Translations under genes and position numbers: made by a program | Source of the DNA: Batrachochytrium dendrobatidis JAM81 | Taxonomy: Eukaryota > Chytridiomycota > Chytridiomycetes > Rhizophydiales | DNA length: 64,000 nucleotides | NCBI RefSeq assembly: GCF_000203795.2 | Contig: NW_006281113.1 | Span: 264,735-328,734 of the forward strand | Reading direction: 5' to 3' | Notes under the pieces: generated by a model | The model's input: the letters and a program-made list of their open reading frames with translations, nothing else | The model's database searches: none | Told to the model about the DNA's origin: nothing | Part shown: positions 21,799 to 37,249 of the stretch, piece by piece | How the letters are laid out: each line of letters starts with the position of its first letter | How positions within the stretch are numbered: position 1 is the first letter of the stretch

Positions 21799-24700
21799 AT
21801 GACCAGCAACAGTAACATTCCTCCTGTTATTGCTGTTAGAAGGTCAAGTAGATTATTCAAGACTGCTACTGAATTGGTTGGTCTTGTTGAAGCCAGTCTA
21901 GAGTCGGATACATTGATCATTACTGAACATCCTGTCAAGCCTCGTCCTGCTTCTAAATACTTGTTACGACGAACTATTACAACTGACATCAATTGTCCTT
22001 CTGTTCCTTCTGGTCCTTCAATCGCTACTACTGCTCTCGATGTTCAATTGTCTGACGATACTGACTGCAAACTGACTCTTCCTCTTGCTGATGAATTCGA
22101 TACTTTAAGAAAACCTAAACGCTGTCCACACTTGAAAAAGATGGTCATGGTTCCAAAAATACTCAAGGTTGCTCAGTCTATGTATATCAAAGATTCTGGA
22201 TGTCATGTAAGTCTTGGTCACTGTCAAGTCTTGATTGTTCATTCAAATTCATCATGTCTAATCGTTAATATTTAATTTGTTGCTCTGCTAGTCTTGCAAG
22301 TCCAAACTCAAGGCTGGATCTGCTAATCCCACTACTGACGTATTGGTTCCACGTCAACGAGGTTTATCTGCTCCTATCATGGCTTCTCGCGATACTGCCA
22401 TTGGTCAGCTTGCTAGTGCTTCCATCTCGGCTGTAAATGTTCAATCTCAATTGGCTTCAAATGATAACGATCCATCCATCGCCTTGTCGTGTGCTGTTAG
22501 CATGAGTTCTCCGTTGGTGGGATTTTCTGCTCGTCAGTTGTGGATTTGTCTATGTTGTGCCAAACTCAGTTGTGGTAGCGAAACTCAAGACCATGTTCGC
22601 GCTCACGCTATAAAGCGTCAACATCATCTTGTAATGAATACCGATTCATACGATTGTTGGTAAGACATCTGTCTGCAGTTTAAACTGTACTTTACACATT
22701 CATCTACTACTCGTTAAAACAATCTTGCTCATCCATATCCGCTTCATTAGGTGTTTTGCCTGTAGCTGTGATATTATTGGTCAACCCAATGCCAACAAAG
22801 TGATTCTAGAGGCTCGTCGCATCCTAGAAAAACACCGTAGACCGCCGCGACTTTTACCATTGGAATCAATCGCTTCTCCTTTTTCATCTACAGGTGAGGC
22901 TACTCACGCTTCAACTGCAAAAAAGTTACGCTCTACCGCTCTCAAAATACCAGGACTCAACAATATCGGCAATACATGCTTTTTCAATTCTGTCATGCAG
23001 GTATGTCGGTATGAATGTATCAAGTTTGATCATCTCGATAAAATGATTTCTGATCGTCTTTGTTTTTTATAGTCCTTGACATATACACAGCATCTTTACA
23101 AGTATATCCCGGAATCAGAGTCTTTTCAAACCAATTCCTCAACAGGCTCGCCTATTGTAAACATGGAGCTTTCCTTGTCACAAAATACCTCTCTACATAA
23201 TACACATCAATCAGCCTCGCAGTCATCTGATCATGTCAATTCTGATCTCCCAAATCAGAATGATCCTGTACACATAGCCAGCAATGCGTCTGTTTGTAAA
23301 CTAGATTTACCCTTGGTTGAACCAAATGATCCTGCTGCACAAACTTCAATCGTTTCAAACACATCACTACCTAAACTTGTAATTTCACACAAAACTACGC
23401 TAACAAACGGTTCGTGTTTCTTGTATATGCACATTCACACTATCTGTATATCCATCATTCATATCAACTTTTTGAATCAGAGCTTTTTCGATTTTTTAGA
23501 ACTATGCGAAAACAGCTTTTAGCTGAAAGTTCAAGTTCTGTCAATCCCCGCAATCTGTTTGCCGAAATCTCTAGACAGTGGGACAGCTATTCGTCCTATC
23601 AGCAACAGGATAGTCACGAGCTTTTAAGGCGATTACTGGATGGTATCAAGGAAGAACAGTATGCTGTAAGTTTATTTTGTAGACTATTCAATCTTGATAC
23701 CACGTCACTAAACTTTGGGTTTTCATTAATTCCCAATTGGTTTAAACCCATCAGAAGGACAACAACGAAAGAGTCATTTCATTTCAACAAAAAACGTTCA
23801 TAGATGATGTGTTTGGAGGTCGTATGGCAAGCATTATTGTATGCGATACCTGTAAACATGTAAGTTTTTAATTGCCATTGTAATACACAATCGCAGTGTT
23901 GCAAATCCTAATCATTAATGTGTTTTCTTTGTTCAATACTAGCCTTCTTTTTCGTTTGAAAGTTTTCTGGATGTATCCCTTTCCATTATAAAGGTATGAA
24001 TAGATTACTGGTTATATTGTAAATCCACATATTTATTTTCTATTGTATCGGCGTATAACATTACAGCCAATGGAACGACGTGCCAGTATGCGCAATTTTT
24101 TAAGCACTGTAATCAAGCCAAGAAGTCGGCTTCCAAGTCCCATCTCATCAAAACGTGAACTACTGCCACAGCCTGTTTTAAAAACCTCTGATGCTGTAAG
24201 CTCCAATGGATCAGATGACGAGTCTATAGATAAGGCGGCTGAAAAGACATTAACAGACAACGCGAATCGTAGCATTATTACAAAGGGGTTAGAACTTCTT
24301 CGACTATCTCCAAGACGCGGGCCTATCAATAATCCTGTTTACACTACTATTCCTAGTCCAACTCCACTGTCATCACCCAATACATTGTCTGCACAACCTT
24401 TTTTTGAAGAATTGGCGTCTTTTGATCTGGCTACCAACCAATTATCCAAATCTCCTCCTTCCAGCTCAACTACCTCTCCATCTTCCAAACTTCAGCAGGT
24501 GGATCCTATATCACTTCCACCTACTGAAGCACAATGTATTGCAACAATGCAGTCTCTGTTGAAATCACTTGACCCGAGTGATTTGGGCCTTCAGTTTGAG
24601 CGCGCCAAAACAAAGTCGTTTGGAAGTACCTCGAGTAATGCCAATATTGCCGCATCACTTTCACGATGCTTGACTGATTTTATGTCTGTAGAAACACTCG

Positions 24701-25893
24701 AAGGTGAAAACGGGTTGCATTGTGATAATTGCTACAAGCTCAAATACGGTAATGAGGAAGATCAGCCTTCATCGTGTTCTTCAGAAGCTGTTCGACCTAC
24801 ATCCATTGAGGTGTCAGCAGCAACAAAAAATAATGAACTACCCAGTTTATTTTGGACTGCCTCGACTCCGGGCCGAATTCAACACAGCAGTTTTAACCAA
24901 CTGTTGCCTCAATCACAAGATACCCCATTGGTACAGGATTTTCCAGCAGCAGCTTTACTACCCGTTGCAAAGCAGTCTACGAATCAGAGCTCAAAGTACG
25001 ATGAAGATAGCGATGACTGTTTAGCCCTGATGGCTGATTCTCCTAAACTTCCAGATCATCCTATCGAGTCTGTACAATCTGAAACAGAACTTCAAGACGA
25101 TATGGAAGACCACGAAGATGAATCCACTTCATCATCAAGCGATCTTGATTTTGAGATTCATAATGTGAGTCTTACCATTCCCGTAGAAGAATTTAAACCC
25201 TCCGTGACAAAACCTACAACCCAAACTAAAAAACATCCGCCTTGTATATCTCGAGCGTACAAACGGTTTCTGCTTTACGATGCGCCACAAACTCTCGTAT
25301 TGCATTTAAAACGGTTTGAACAAATTGGTAACACGGAACGTACACGAAAACTTGATTTGATGGTTCCGTTTGAAGAGTGGTTGAATCTGGATAGTGTGAT
25401 GACACCTCCTGAAGTGTGCGAAACCCCACCCAAACAGAAAGGTACGTCTCAGAAAAACAGAGAGGGTGATTCGAATGGATCACAATTTGAACAGGTAGCA
25501 GATGTATCGAGTCATCATGGAGATGGTCATGTTACTCTCTCGGTACATCCATCCAGCGCTACACAGTCTATGTTGAACCCATCGCCTGTACTCACTTTGG
25601 CTCATCAAGATGCATTGTCCCCTGTACCCACTCGTCGTCAGGGTGGATGGTACCGTCTTTATGCTGTAGTCGTTCATTCTGGTAGTATTTTTGGCGGTCA
25701 TTACGTGTCCTATGTTCGTGTTCCTCCACTTGAACGTATCGTGGCATTTGGTGCAGATACGTGCCAAGTGGATCGATGTTCCACACATGATACATGGGCG
25801 TTTTGTAGCGATAGTGCCGTTCGCTATGCCACACTCGACGAAGTATTGAAATGTCAGGCTTATATTTTGTTTTACGAGCGGACAAGTTTGTAA
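21799..25893 (+). CDS. Ubiquitin-specific protease with ZnF-UBP domain (USP16/USP45-like)
   Basis: Eight exons (21799-22206, 22292-22659, 22751-23000, 23073-23409, 23481-23665, 23755-23859, 23943-23993, 24067-25893) give 1176 residues. A ZnF-UBP-like segment lies about 115-260 (RCPHLKKM, LWICLCCAKLSCG, HLVMNTDSYDCWCFAC). The catalytic Cys box is NIGNTCFFNSVMQ with Cys335; QQQDSHELLRRLLD follows. The His box GSIFGGHYVSYVR has His about 1113. Between the boxes lies a long Ser/Pro/acidic insertion (residues about 600-960), as in USP16/45/Ubp-type enzymes. It removes ubiquitin from substrates; in animals USP16 acts on histone H2A. Convergent with the Rsp5-like ligase. The last exon is unusually large. 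Confidence 0.92.
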
Positions 25894-26215
25894 ATGGACA
25901 GCATCACAAGGAATCGGATTAGAATCTATCTTTTTAATTGTGTATCTGTGGTATGACGGGTTGCAGTGTTGTCCAAGATTGAATTGATCGATACATGACT
26001 CCATATCATTTAAATTAGATAACATGTCTGAAACAATCTTGTGCAGCACTTGAAAAACGAGCATTTCAACAATAAAAACAATTCAATTGGAAGTTACAAC
26101 AGCTTGTCCATCTCATGGTTTAAACAGAGAATGAACAACTGGAAATTAATTCAAGTGGAAAAAATGAAGCAAAACATAAAATAAAGGATAGAATCCACTC
26201 AATACACGCAATCCC
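25894..26215. other. Convergent gap between deubiquitinase and HECT ligase
   Basis: The 322 bases between the two stop codons, AT-rich, with a few reading frames antisense to the deubiquitinase 3' end. Nothing else is seen. Confidence 0.5.
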
Positions 26216-30098
<3,883 letters not shown>

Positions 30099-30460
30099 GC
30101 AAGTTGCTGTGAATGCGAATAAAAGGAAATTCAAAATCAGTTTCAAGTTTTTAGTTTGCAATGGGTTGTTTGGACCGAATTCTTTACAATTTAATTTGAA
30201 TTTTCTTAGTAAAATTGCGTTATAAATCCCTTTTTGGTTTCAATCCGCAACGCATTCAATTCAATTCAATCTCTTCATTTTAATATTGTCTTGCATGTTC
30301 TACTCACTTTATTCTATTTCATAAATATTGATCGTCTTGATGAATACATGTATTCATCAATTGAATTTTACTGCTTGGAAACGGTATCAATGTTTTTAGA
30401 ATCTTCAACTAGCTCAGATTCACACTGCCATAAAGGAATTACAATACAATGGCACACTAC
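30099..30460. other. Intergenic gap upstream of the Rsp5-like gene
   Basis: The Rsp5 promoter side followed by the 3' flank of the carrier gene. Strongly AT-rich from 30120 to 30330. The plus-strand frame 30234-30488 overlaps the carrier stop and has no recognisable features; I do not call it. Confidence 0.45.
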
Positions 30461-31671
30461 TCAAAAAGCTTCCTCTGTCAGTTGGTAAATAAAAAGTGCG
30501 GCAGCACTAGGCGGCATAGCTCGAATAAGTTGTGGCTGTATGCCTTGAAAGAATCTCGATATACCATATTGTCGAACAAGACGCCAGGCTATTTTCAGAG
30601 TAACAACGGGTTGTTGAGCATTGAATCTAGCTTGTGAATGTGCACTGTTGATTTCTGACATGTGCTTTGTGAGGGTTGTGAATTGTGTTGAATCTAGGGC
30701 AAGTGTTGCATTGGGGAGTACTGAATGCATTGGTTGGATGCTTTTTACGGATGTAGCAAGTTCGGATAATTGATCCAACGGATAAGTGAATCCTTGATAT
30801 GCAGCACCAGCAGCAGCACCAGCAAAAACAGTCACTAATCCATCACATCCAATGTGTGCATAAGATCGCTTTGTCAACGTATCTTGTTCTCGAGTCATCC
30901 ATGCTGCTACGCCAACTCGACCCCACTTGCGAACTCCTTCAAATACACCAAAAAACAATGAGAATCCACCAGCATCGCGAATGGTATTAAACTGCCAATG
31001 CCGATACAAGTACTGTAGTTTTCCCAGCATTGTGGTTGGAAGCACCTGTGACAATATGCTTTTAGTAATACGATGAATACCATGGTGGTGATTCTGAACC
31101 AGATCTTTTGGATGAATGATCTTTTGAATGGCATCGAGTGGAGTAGCGAGTATAGATTGAGAAGCACCAGCTATACAGCCAGCCATGAATGGATGTAGAT
31201 CAACATTGGATAAAGAGAGTCTTGACATGGCAACAGAATAAGCATTAAATAGAGTGATTCCAACAGCAGCATTGGCAATAAAGAGAGGAATTGCATTCCT
31301 AGAAAAGAAATGAATCTACAGTGTTGTATGAATCCAACAAGACATTAGAATGAATCCAACAATCATGACAGTACATAGTAACTCACTCCTTCTTTCCGTA
31401 GAGTATGATGCACAAATTGTAATGAAAAAGAACTTCCTTGAGCCTTTGCCATGGAATGAAAGACTAACCAAGGATTGACAGCATAAGGACGAAACAACTT
31501 GACAGGAACTCGAAACCACCATCGTAAAGCACTCTTGACCACACCAACAAAAACAAGACTTGTATTGGTAGCGAGAGTACGAACAATTCCAGCAAGAACA
31601 CTAGCAAATTGACTATTTCCTGTATGTGATGATTCAGTCAGATTGCTGTCTGAAGTGGCAGCTGGTTTCAT
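30461..31671 (-). CDS. Mitochondrial carrier family (SLC25-like) membrane protein
   Basis: Exons 31671-31387 and 31315-30461 join (phase 0) to 379 residues. Recognisable pieces are NAIPLFIANAAVGITLFNAY, MAGCIAGASQSILATPLDAIQK (P-x-D of a carrier repeat), GAAAGAAYQGFTYPLDQL and the terminal FFQGIQPQLIRAMPPSAAALFIYQ. These match the three-repeat solute carrier fold, with variable signature motifs; the repeats are degenerate, as in fungal carriers of unknown substrate. The protein probably sits in the inner mitochondrial membrane or a related organelle. Its start codon is only 91 bases from the divergent CUE-protein start. The exon 2 acceptor at 31316 was chosen because the nearer TTTTCTAG shifts the frame. 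Confidence 0.78.
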
Positions 31672-31762
31672 GATTGGCAATGCAAGATGGACGCCATTTG
31701 ACAAACATTTTTGGTTTACAAGTTTGCCATCATCCGCAACTGATAGTCTTGTTCATTCTTGC
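31672..31762. promoter_or_regulatory. Very short bidirectional promoter
   Basis: Only 91 bases separate the carrier ATG (31671, minus) from the CUE-protein ATG (31763, plus). Both transcripts must start here or inside the opposite gene. No TATA box or CACGTG is seen. Inference from gene positions. Confidence 0.55.
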
Positions 31763-32568
31763 ATGTCTGACACTACAACTATTCTTGTATCGCTTGTCTT
31801 GCTCTTCTTTGTCGTGCGCTACGTTCTCTTTGGTAAGTTATCAAGTCATACAGACTAATAACTTGATACGTTGTAGATTCAAATCTTGTGGATTCTAAAC
31901 TGTATCCTTTCAACAGGTGGTCAGACTCAACCTCCAGGATCAAATGTTACAAGACAAACAGTAACTTCTAGAAGAGGCCGGTTTCCAGTACCTCTTTCAA
32001 GTGTAAGAACTTGTCATTGTTCAGTTGGATTTCATCTTGTTCATCTTATAAATCATCTTGAATAGGTTGATGCAGTATTTTCCATGTTTCCACATATTCC
32101 TCGAGCTACTATTGAACTAGACTTGTCCAATACTGGAAGTGTCGAAGAAACTTGCGATCGAATTCTTAGTGGTGCACTTGTAGCAGTAAGTCGTGTGGAT
32201 AGACTAGTAGTATGAATGAAGTCTGATTTAAACTTTTCTAGCCAGTTACTCCAGTCCCTGTAAATACTTCTCAAGCAAGAGTTTCTACTGCATCTACACC
32301 AGCATCTTCCCTTCCTGTCTTTACGAACAAGCCGCCACCTTATTTAAAATCAGAATTAGAAGTGGTTGCAGAACCACTTAAAAAGTGGGAACCATCACCC
32401 GATGCACGTCAACTGAGTCTTCGTCAACGAAAGGAATTTATGGTCCAACAAGCTAGAAGGTGAGTGATTCACTTGTCATGTTTAGGTGATGATCAAGATT
32501 AACTTTTTTGTAAATTTACCAACTCCATATGGTTCTGAAATTCTAGAAAGTTTTTGGAAACCCAATAA
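31763..32568 (+). CDS. CUE-domain membrane protein (Cue1-like)
   Basis: Five exons (31763-31832, 31917-32002, 32066-32185, 32242-32459, 32547-32568) give 171 residues. Residues about 7-24 are a single hydrophobic segment at the extreme N-terminus, and residues about 53-92 form a CUE ubiquitin-binding domain (VDAVFSMFPHIPRATIELDL, ...ETCDRIL). The C-terminal half is Pro-rich and basic, ending RQRKEFMVQQARRKFLETQ. One N-terminal membrane anchor followed by CUE is the layout of Cue1, the ER protein that recruits and activates Ubc7 for ER-associated degradation. The last exon is only 22 bases and supplies the stop. Cue1 function is inferred from architecture. Confidence 0.8.
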
Positions 32569-32798
32569 AGTATAGTCATACGAGATGTATGAATCAATTG
32601 ATAAAGTATCAGTGGTTGAGTGAGGGTGGTTATTGTGTTACCAAGCACGAGCTGATGTTGATAAAATAGGGAAACCAAAACAGATTTCAACACAACAGGG
32701 CGGTATTGAAAATCCCTTTCAACACCAGTTTGATGCGCTGATTTTAAAACGTTTCTTTACTTTGAAAAATCCATTTCAGAGCCAGACACTTGACATCA

Positions 32799-33718
32799 AT
32801 GCTCATACTATGGCATAGTGGGCCATTGCTTGCTCTTTTGTTTTCCAGTAAGTTTCTAATAGTTTGAATTATACTGTCATTCACCATCTCAACTAGTTTG
32901 CAGCAACATTCTTAGAATGAATGTTGATGGAATATGAAATACTCAACATTCTATCAACGAGTCTTGATAGTATGAATGAGGCGTTTGTCAATATCATTCT
33001 TTAATATGATTAGAATTCTAAAACAATCAAGACTGAATGCATTCTATTAGAACAACTGGTTTGGTCTGAATGCCTTTTTGAATTTGCAGATTCTTGCATA
33101 GCCGGTCACCGCATTATTCTAAACTAACTTGTTATCATACTAGGTGTCCAAGCACAAACCTTGCCAGTATCTACATCCGTACTACTCTCTTGTGTTCCTG
33201 ATCCTTGTCCATTCGAAGTCTCTCCCAACACTCCCATCAACCTCACCATATCGTATCTACCATCACAACCTACCAATGTGTGGCTATCCACTGTCGTCAT
33301 CACTTTTTCAAACGCAACTGCAATTCCGCCCGCTTACCTATCCAACATGACCTTTTCTTTAATGGCAAATCTTAACCCATTGCCTTTACTGTCCATTATT
33401 CCACTCCAAGTGATTCCTAATAATGCGTCTCATCCCACAACAGACTGGGAATTGGATGTTTCATTGGCTTACACTGAAAGCAGAATCCATGACGGAATCC
33501 AAATTGGCGCTGGCACGTTTGAAGGTCCTTTGGTTAAAATTATTATTCCAAATGGCACATCTGGTGGCAAATCTACTGGCGCTTCTGCTACAACTACAAA
33601 CCCTGCTTCAAAAACAGTCGTCATTGGAAACAGTTCCTTGTCTTCATTCTCTGCTTCAACTATGGTATTTTGGTCCTTGTTTTTCTCTTGGGTTATCATC
33701 ACGCTTACGTTGTCCTGA
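32799..33718 (+). CDS. Small secreted, possibly GPI-anchored protein of unknown function
   Basis: Exons 32799-32847 and 33144-33718, separated by a 296-base intron, give 207 residues. Residues 1-20 look like a signal peptide (MLILWHSGPLLALLF then S-V-Q-A-Q). The body is Pro/Thr/Asn-rich with several N-glycosylation sequons (N-x-S/T) and two Cys near residue 30. It ends with a Ser/Thr-rich stretch and a hydrophobic tail (MVFWSLFFSWVIITLTLS), the pattern of a GPI-attachment signal. I do not recognise the family; it may be a cell-surface protein. The unusually long intron and short first exon make the start less certain. Confidence 0.65.
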
Positions 33719-34243
33719 ATCCATCAGATTCTAAATAACTTGGAAAACATGCTCATCATCTATGCAATGGGTTGAATTGTGTTCATTCTTCGTGTCGCTC
33801 CTGTTACTGCTTCGACTTGCTACACCCATCTCATCTTGCTCTATCTTTGTAAACTACTCTTTACTCTACATCCCTTGTAGGTCATGTAGTAGTAATGTCT
33901 GCTGTTCAACTCGATGCTAATGGCTTCGTGTTCTCTATACTCTAAAAACTTGCTAGACTACCAACAAATAATACACTGTATAGTATTGACATTTTATCTG
34001 CGTTGTTATTCAGGTGGATTGGACATCACTAAAGTGTTGTATGTACGAGTGTTTAAACATTTACATTATATTTCAAACTGATCATACATCAATGAATCAT
34101 GTTTATCTGATATTGGGAATATGCATGGAGGAATGAGAAAAAAAGAGAGTTGTCTTTCTGTCTAGTGTATGAACAAGAAACAAGAAACCGGTTGAAAAAC
34201 CAGTTGAAAAACCAGTTCAATATTAGGCAATCGTAGTATGAAA
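33719..34243. other. Intergenic gap with a small 12-base tandem repeat
   Basis: Convergent 3' flanks of the secreted-protein and kinase genes. At about 34186-34220 three near-copies of GTTGAAAAACCA occur in tandem just downstream of the kinase stop codon. Nothing else is recognised. Confidence 0.5.
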
Positions 34244-37084
34244 TCAAGACTTGTGACATAACGACACATTCGGTGAAAGGGTAGATCCGGGTGAAATCTC
34301 TGCTCCTGCTTTGACCCATGGATGATCAAGTACTTTATCAATCGTCCATCGACGCTCTACTGAAACAGTCAACATACCATGAATCAACTCTTGTACACAA
34401 GACAATGAAGTGGTACGTTGTGCCATGTTGTCTATACACGTCATATCAAACTTTCCATTGGCAATACACAGTTGTAAACGAGGAAGAAAGGAATCATTAA
34501 AAGGAAGTTTTCCTGTAAGCATCGCATAAAGAACACATCCAAGTGCCCACATATCTGATGTAGGCTTTCGAATAGCTGACAACACAGATTGTTGTAAACC
34601 ATCTTGATTACAATTAGAAAAGGATCGTGGTGATGGTGTGGGGGATGCTTTACGAAGATCTTCAGGTGGGCAATAATGAAGTGATCCAACAATGTAATGT
34701 GCGTTGGGTTCGGGCTTGGACAAGGCCATGTGTGTACGAGGCAAAGACAAGTGTGTGGTGGATCCAAAATGACCCATAAAAGGTTCGGAATTCTTTCTAG
34801 GCATACTTTTCTGAGAAGTTTGCGATCCACTTGTAGTGTCATCCGACTCGTCATGTTTTTGAATACGGTGTTCAATCAATTCGGCTTCGGATTTATGCAC
34901 ATAGAGCAAAATAGGCCCAAGAAGTGATGTGCTTCTGGAAAGCATATGCTCGGATTTGGATTGGGACGTAGCATTAGACTCTTTTTGCTCGGGTGACTTT
35001 AAATTATAAGGGTAAATGACAGAATTCGAGTCAGACATAAGAAGCTCTTCGGAAAGACCAAAGTCTGCTAATTTGATATTGTTGTCTTCGTCCAACAAGA
35101 TATTCTCAAGCTTGATATCGCGATGAAGAATCCCTACTTCGCAGTGAAGATATGACACGGCAAGACAAAGCTGATAAAACATACGCTGGCAAGTTGACTC
35201 TGAAAGTCCTGGTGCACCATGCTTGTTGATAAACGAAAGTAAATCACCACCGCGTGCAAGCTCGCAAACAATGATGGTTGCATCGTCTAAATCAATCATC
35301 TCAGTCATTTCCAAAACATTCGGATGGTGTAAACGAGACCACAGTGACGTTTCCTTGTCCAATTGAGCTTTCAAAACAATCGAGTGAGATTGATACGTTG
35401 GAAGTGAAGCTTTGGGGAAATTCTGGCTTAGATGAGAAAGTGACATGTGAGATCCAAATGGTGTCGAGACCGAATCAGGAGATTGTCCAAAGCTAGATAT
35501 AGAGTAGCGACCATTTGGTGGATCCGTGTCAACGTCATTATCACTGTTACAGATTCTCCGCTTGGGTAATATCTTCATTGCAATATACAATAGTTCTCCT
35601 GTGACAGGATCTTTAACAGATGCCTCGAATACACACGATGATGCACCCGAGCCAATTCTTTTGACAAGTGTATATTCTCCAATCTGATCACCTTCTAAAT
35701 ACTGACCATAGGTAGGTGCACAAATGGAGGGTTCTGCAAAAGAAGCTAAAAATGATGCAGCAGGAGAAGGATTGACAGAAGAGTAGGAGCTGCTTGTGGT
35801 GGGAGATGAAACATCCTGAGATTGGCGTCGTACAAAAACATGCGATGTACTCCACGCAGAGCTAGAACCACACGAACCTGTGCGTATATGACCGTAAGGA
35901 AGTGGTTTTCTTAGTCGGATACCAGTGCGTTCAGTTCCTCGACGTGTAAGGGAATGTTCCCGAGTTTGGCTACCATCCAACGAAAAGCTTGATGTGCCAG
36001 GAGAAGAGGTAAATCCAGAAAAATAAGCGGATGCAGAAAGTGGAGCAAAATTCTGAGGAGGTTGTAGCAATGAAGTGTTGGAATTTGTGAATGTATGTAT
36101 AGCAGGATATCTTTGAGAAGAGTTGGATGATGCACTGGCCACACCAGACCGACGAAAAGTGTTATTTTCAGGTAAATGAAGACTGGTAGTTATTTTTGGA
36201 TTTATAGCTGAAATGCTGCACTTGGACAATGGGCTCGTTATGGGATGAGCAGCAGATGTAGCAGCAGGAATTTGTCGTTGACCAGAAATTGTAGAATTTG
36301 GCGTGCATGAAAGCAAAATCTCAGTGCCAGTCAAAGACGGATTAGACTCGACAGGAAATGCTGACATGGTGATTGGTAGAGATGACATGGGCGTAGTTGT
36401 ACTCTCAGATTTGTATAGATGCGATACTACACCCGCATCCATACTGCCAACACACTGACTGTCAATTCCATTGGTATCTCGAAACTGGAATGGTCTTGAA
36501 GTAGTGGCAGAGGGAATGGGCATAGGAGATGCATGTAGAAACGAGGCTTGATGTAGTGGATAGATTGGAGATGGAAGACGTCTTGACTGTGTAGAACTCA
36601 TGCCAGTTTGAGCAACCAATGCATTATCCTGACCAGCAGTTGTGGGAATAGAACCAGACCCTAGAGGTCGCAACTGAGTCTGTTTAGTCAAAGTAGTATC
36701 GAATGAAGCAGTAGATATAGACTTTCTACTAAAGTCGGTTGATGACAAGTGATTGTGTTGCAAGGGAACAAGACTGGCATGAGTTGTTGGAGGAATGCAT
36801 CGATCATCATAGTCATTGTAGAGTCGTTGCTGAGGTCTTGAGTTGGCAGTGGGAGCAAGAGAATGGTTCAGACTAGCAGAAGAATGTGAGATTCTAGTGG
36901 ATGGAATGGGCATGTGTTGAGAATATAGTTGATGACGCAGTTGCTCTTTCTGAGCTTTTAATCCAGCAGTTAGTGAAGAAGTGGAAGGTTTAGACTCGGT
37001 AATAGGAGTGGAAGTGTTGGCCATCAAGGACGATTGGAAGGAAGCAGCAGTTAAGCCCTGTGAAGGCTGTTGAGGGCTACTCAT
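34244..37084 (-). CDS. Large serine/threonine protein kinase with activation-segment insertion
   Basis: One intronless frame of 946 residues from the first ATG at 37084. Residues 1-470 are Ser/Thr/Pro/Gln-rich and look disordered. The kinase domain starts about 475: IGEYTLVKRIGSGASSCVFEA, AMKILPKRR, YLHCEVGILHRDIKLENILL, KLADFGLSEEL. The matching subdomain VIII (GSLHYCPPEDLRKA) comes about 140 residues after DFG, so a large Ser-rich insertion interrupts the activation segment. The domain then continues with DMWALGCVLYAMLTGKLPF. Another Ser-rich insertion sits between the VAIK-type Lys and helix C. All catalytic residues (Lys, HRD, DFG) are present. The exact kinase family is unclear; it resembles CAMK-like fungal kinases. 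Divergent from AK8. Confidence 0.85.
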   Translation of the reverse strand: MSSPQQPSQGLTAASFQSSLMANTSTPITESKPSTSSLTAGLKAQKEQLRHQLYSQHMPIPSTRISHSSASLNHSLAPTANSRPQQRLYNDYDDRCIPPTTHASLVPLQHNHLSSTDFSRKSISTASFDTTLTKQTQLRPLGSGSIPTTAGQDNALVAQTGMSSTQSRRLPSPIYPLHQASFLHASPMPIPSATTSRPFQFRDTNGIDSQCVGSMDAGVVSHLYKSESTTTPMSSLPITMSAFPVESNPSLTGTEILLSCTPNSTISGQRQIPAATSAAHPITSPLSKCSISAINPKITTSLHLPENNTFRRSGVASASSNSSQRYPAIHTFTNSNTSLLQPPQNFAPLSASAYFSGFTSSPGTSSFSLDGSQTREHSLTRRGTERTGIRLRKPLPYGHIRTGSCGSSSAWSTSHVFVRRQSQDVSSPTTSSSYSSVNPSPAASFLASFAEPSICAPTYGQYLEGDQIGEYTLVKRIGSGASSCVFEASVKDPVTGELLYIAMKILPKRRICNSDNDVDTDPPNGRYSISSFGQSPDSVSTPFGSHMSLSHLSQNFPKASLPTYQSHSIVLKAQLDKETSLWSRLHHPNVLEMTEMIDLDDATIIVCELARGGDLLSFINKHGAPGLSESTCQRMFYQLCLAVSYLHCEVGILHRDIKLENILLDEDNNIKLADFGLSEELLMSDSNSVIYPYNLKSPEQKESNATSQSKSEHMLSRSTSLLGPILLYVHKSEAELIEHRIQKHDESDDTTSGSQTSQKSMPRKNSEPFMGHFGSTTHLSLPRTHMALSKPEPNAHYIVGSLHYCPPEDLRKASPTPSPRSFSNCNQDGLQQSVLSAIRKPTSDMWALGCVLYAMLTGKLPFNDSFLPRLQLCIANGKFDMTCIDNMAQRTTSLSCVQELIHGMLTVSVERRWTIDKVLDHPWVKAGAEISPGSTLSPNVSLCHKS

Positions 37085-37196
37085 GGATATCAATGTTTGT
37101 GTTAATTCAATGTAAACGGCAGTAAGGGATTGCTTGTTGTTCAATGGGAACTTGTCAAGATTGTCAAGATTTATAAAAATCAAGTCGAGGTTAATA

Positions 37197-37202
37197 CACG
37201 TG
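37197..37202. promoter_or_regulatory. CACGTG palindrome in kinase/AK8 divergent promoter
   Basis: Perfect CACGTG 48 bases before the AK8 start codon (37250) and 113 bases before the kinase start (37084). It is one of several CACGTG sites placed similarly in this window. Binding by a bHLH factor is inference. Confidence 0.4.
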
Positions 37203-37249
37203 CAGTCATCATAACTAGTAATCTGGTTGATAATTCGTGTTAACTATCA

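Noticed and set aside
24033..24329. Minus-strand frame inside the deubiquitinase
   Set aside because: Antisense to a long, well-supported exon.
31228..31315. Using the TTTTCTAG acceptor for the carrier's second exon
   Set aside because: It shifts the frame; the acceptor CTGTAG at 31316 keeps phase and restores the carrier sequence.
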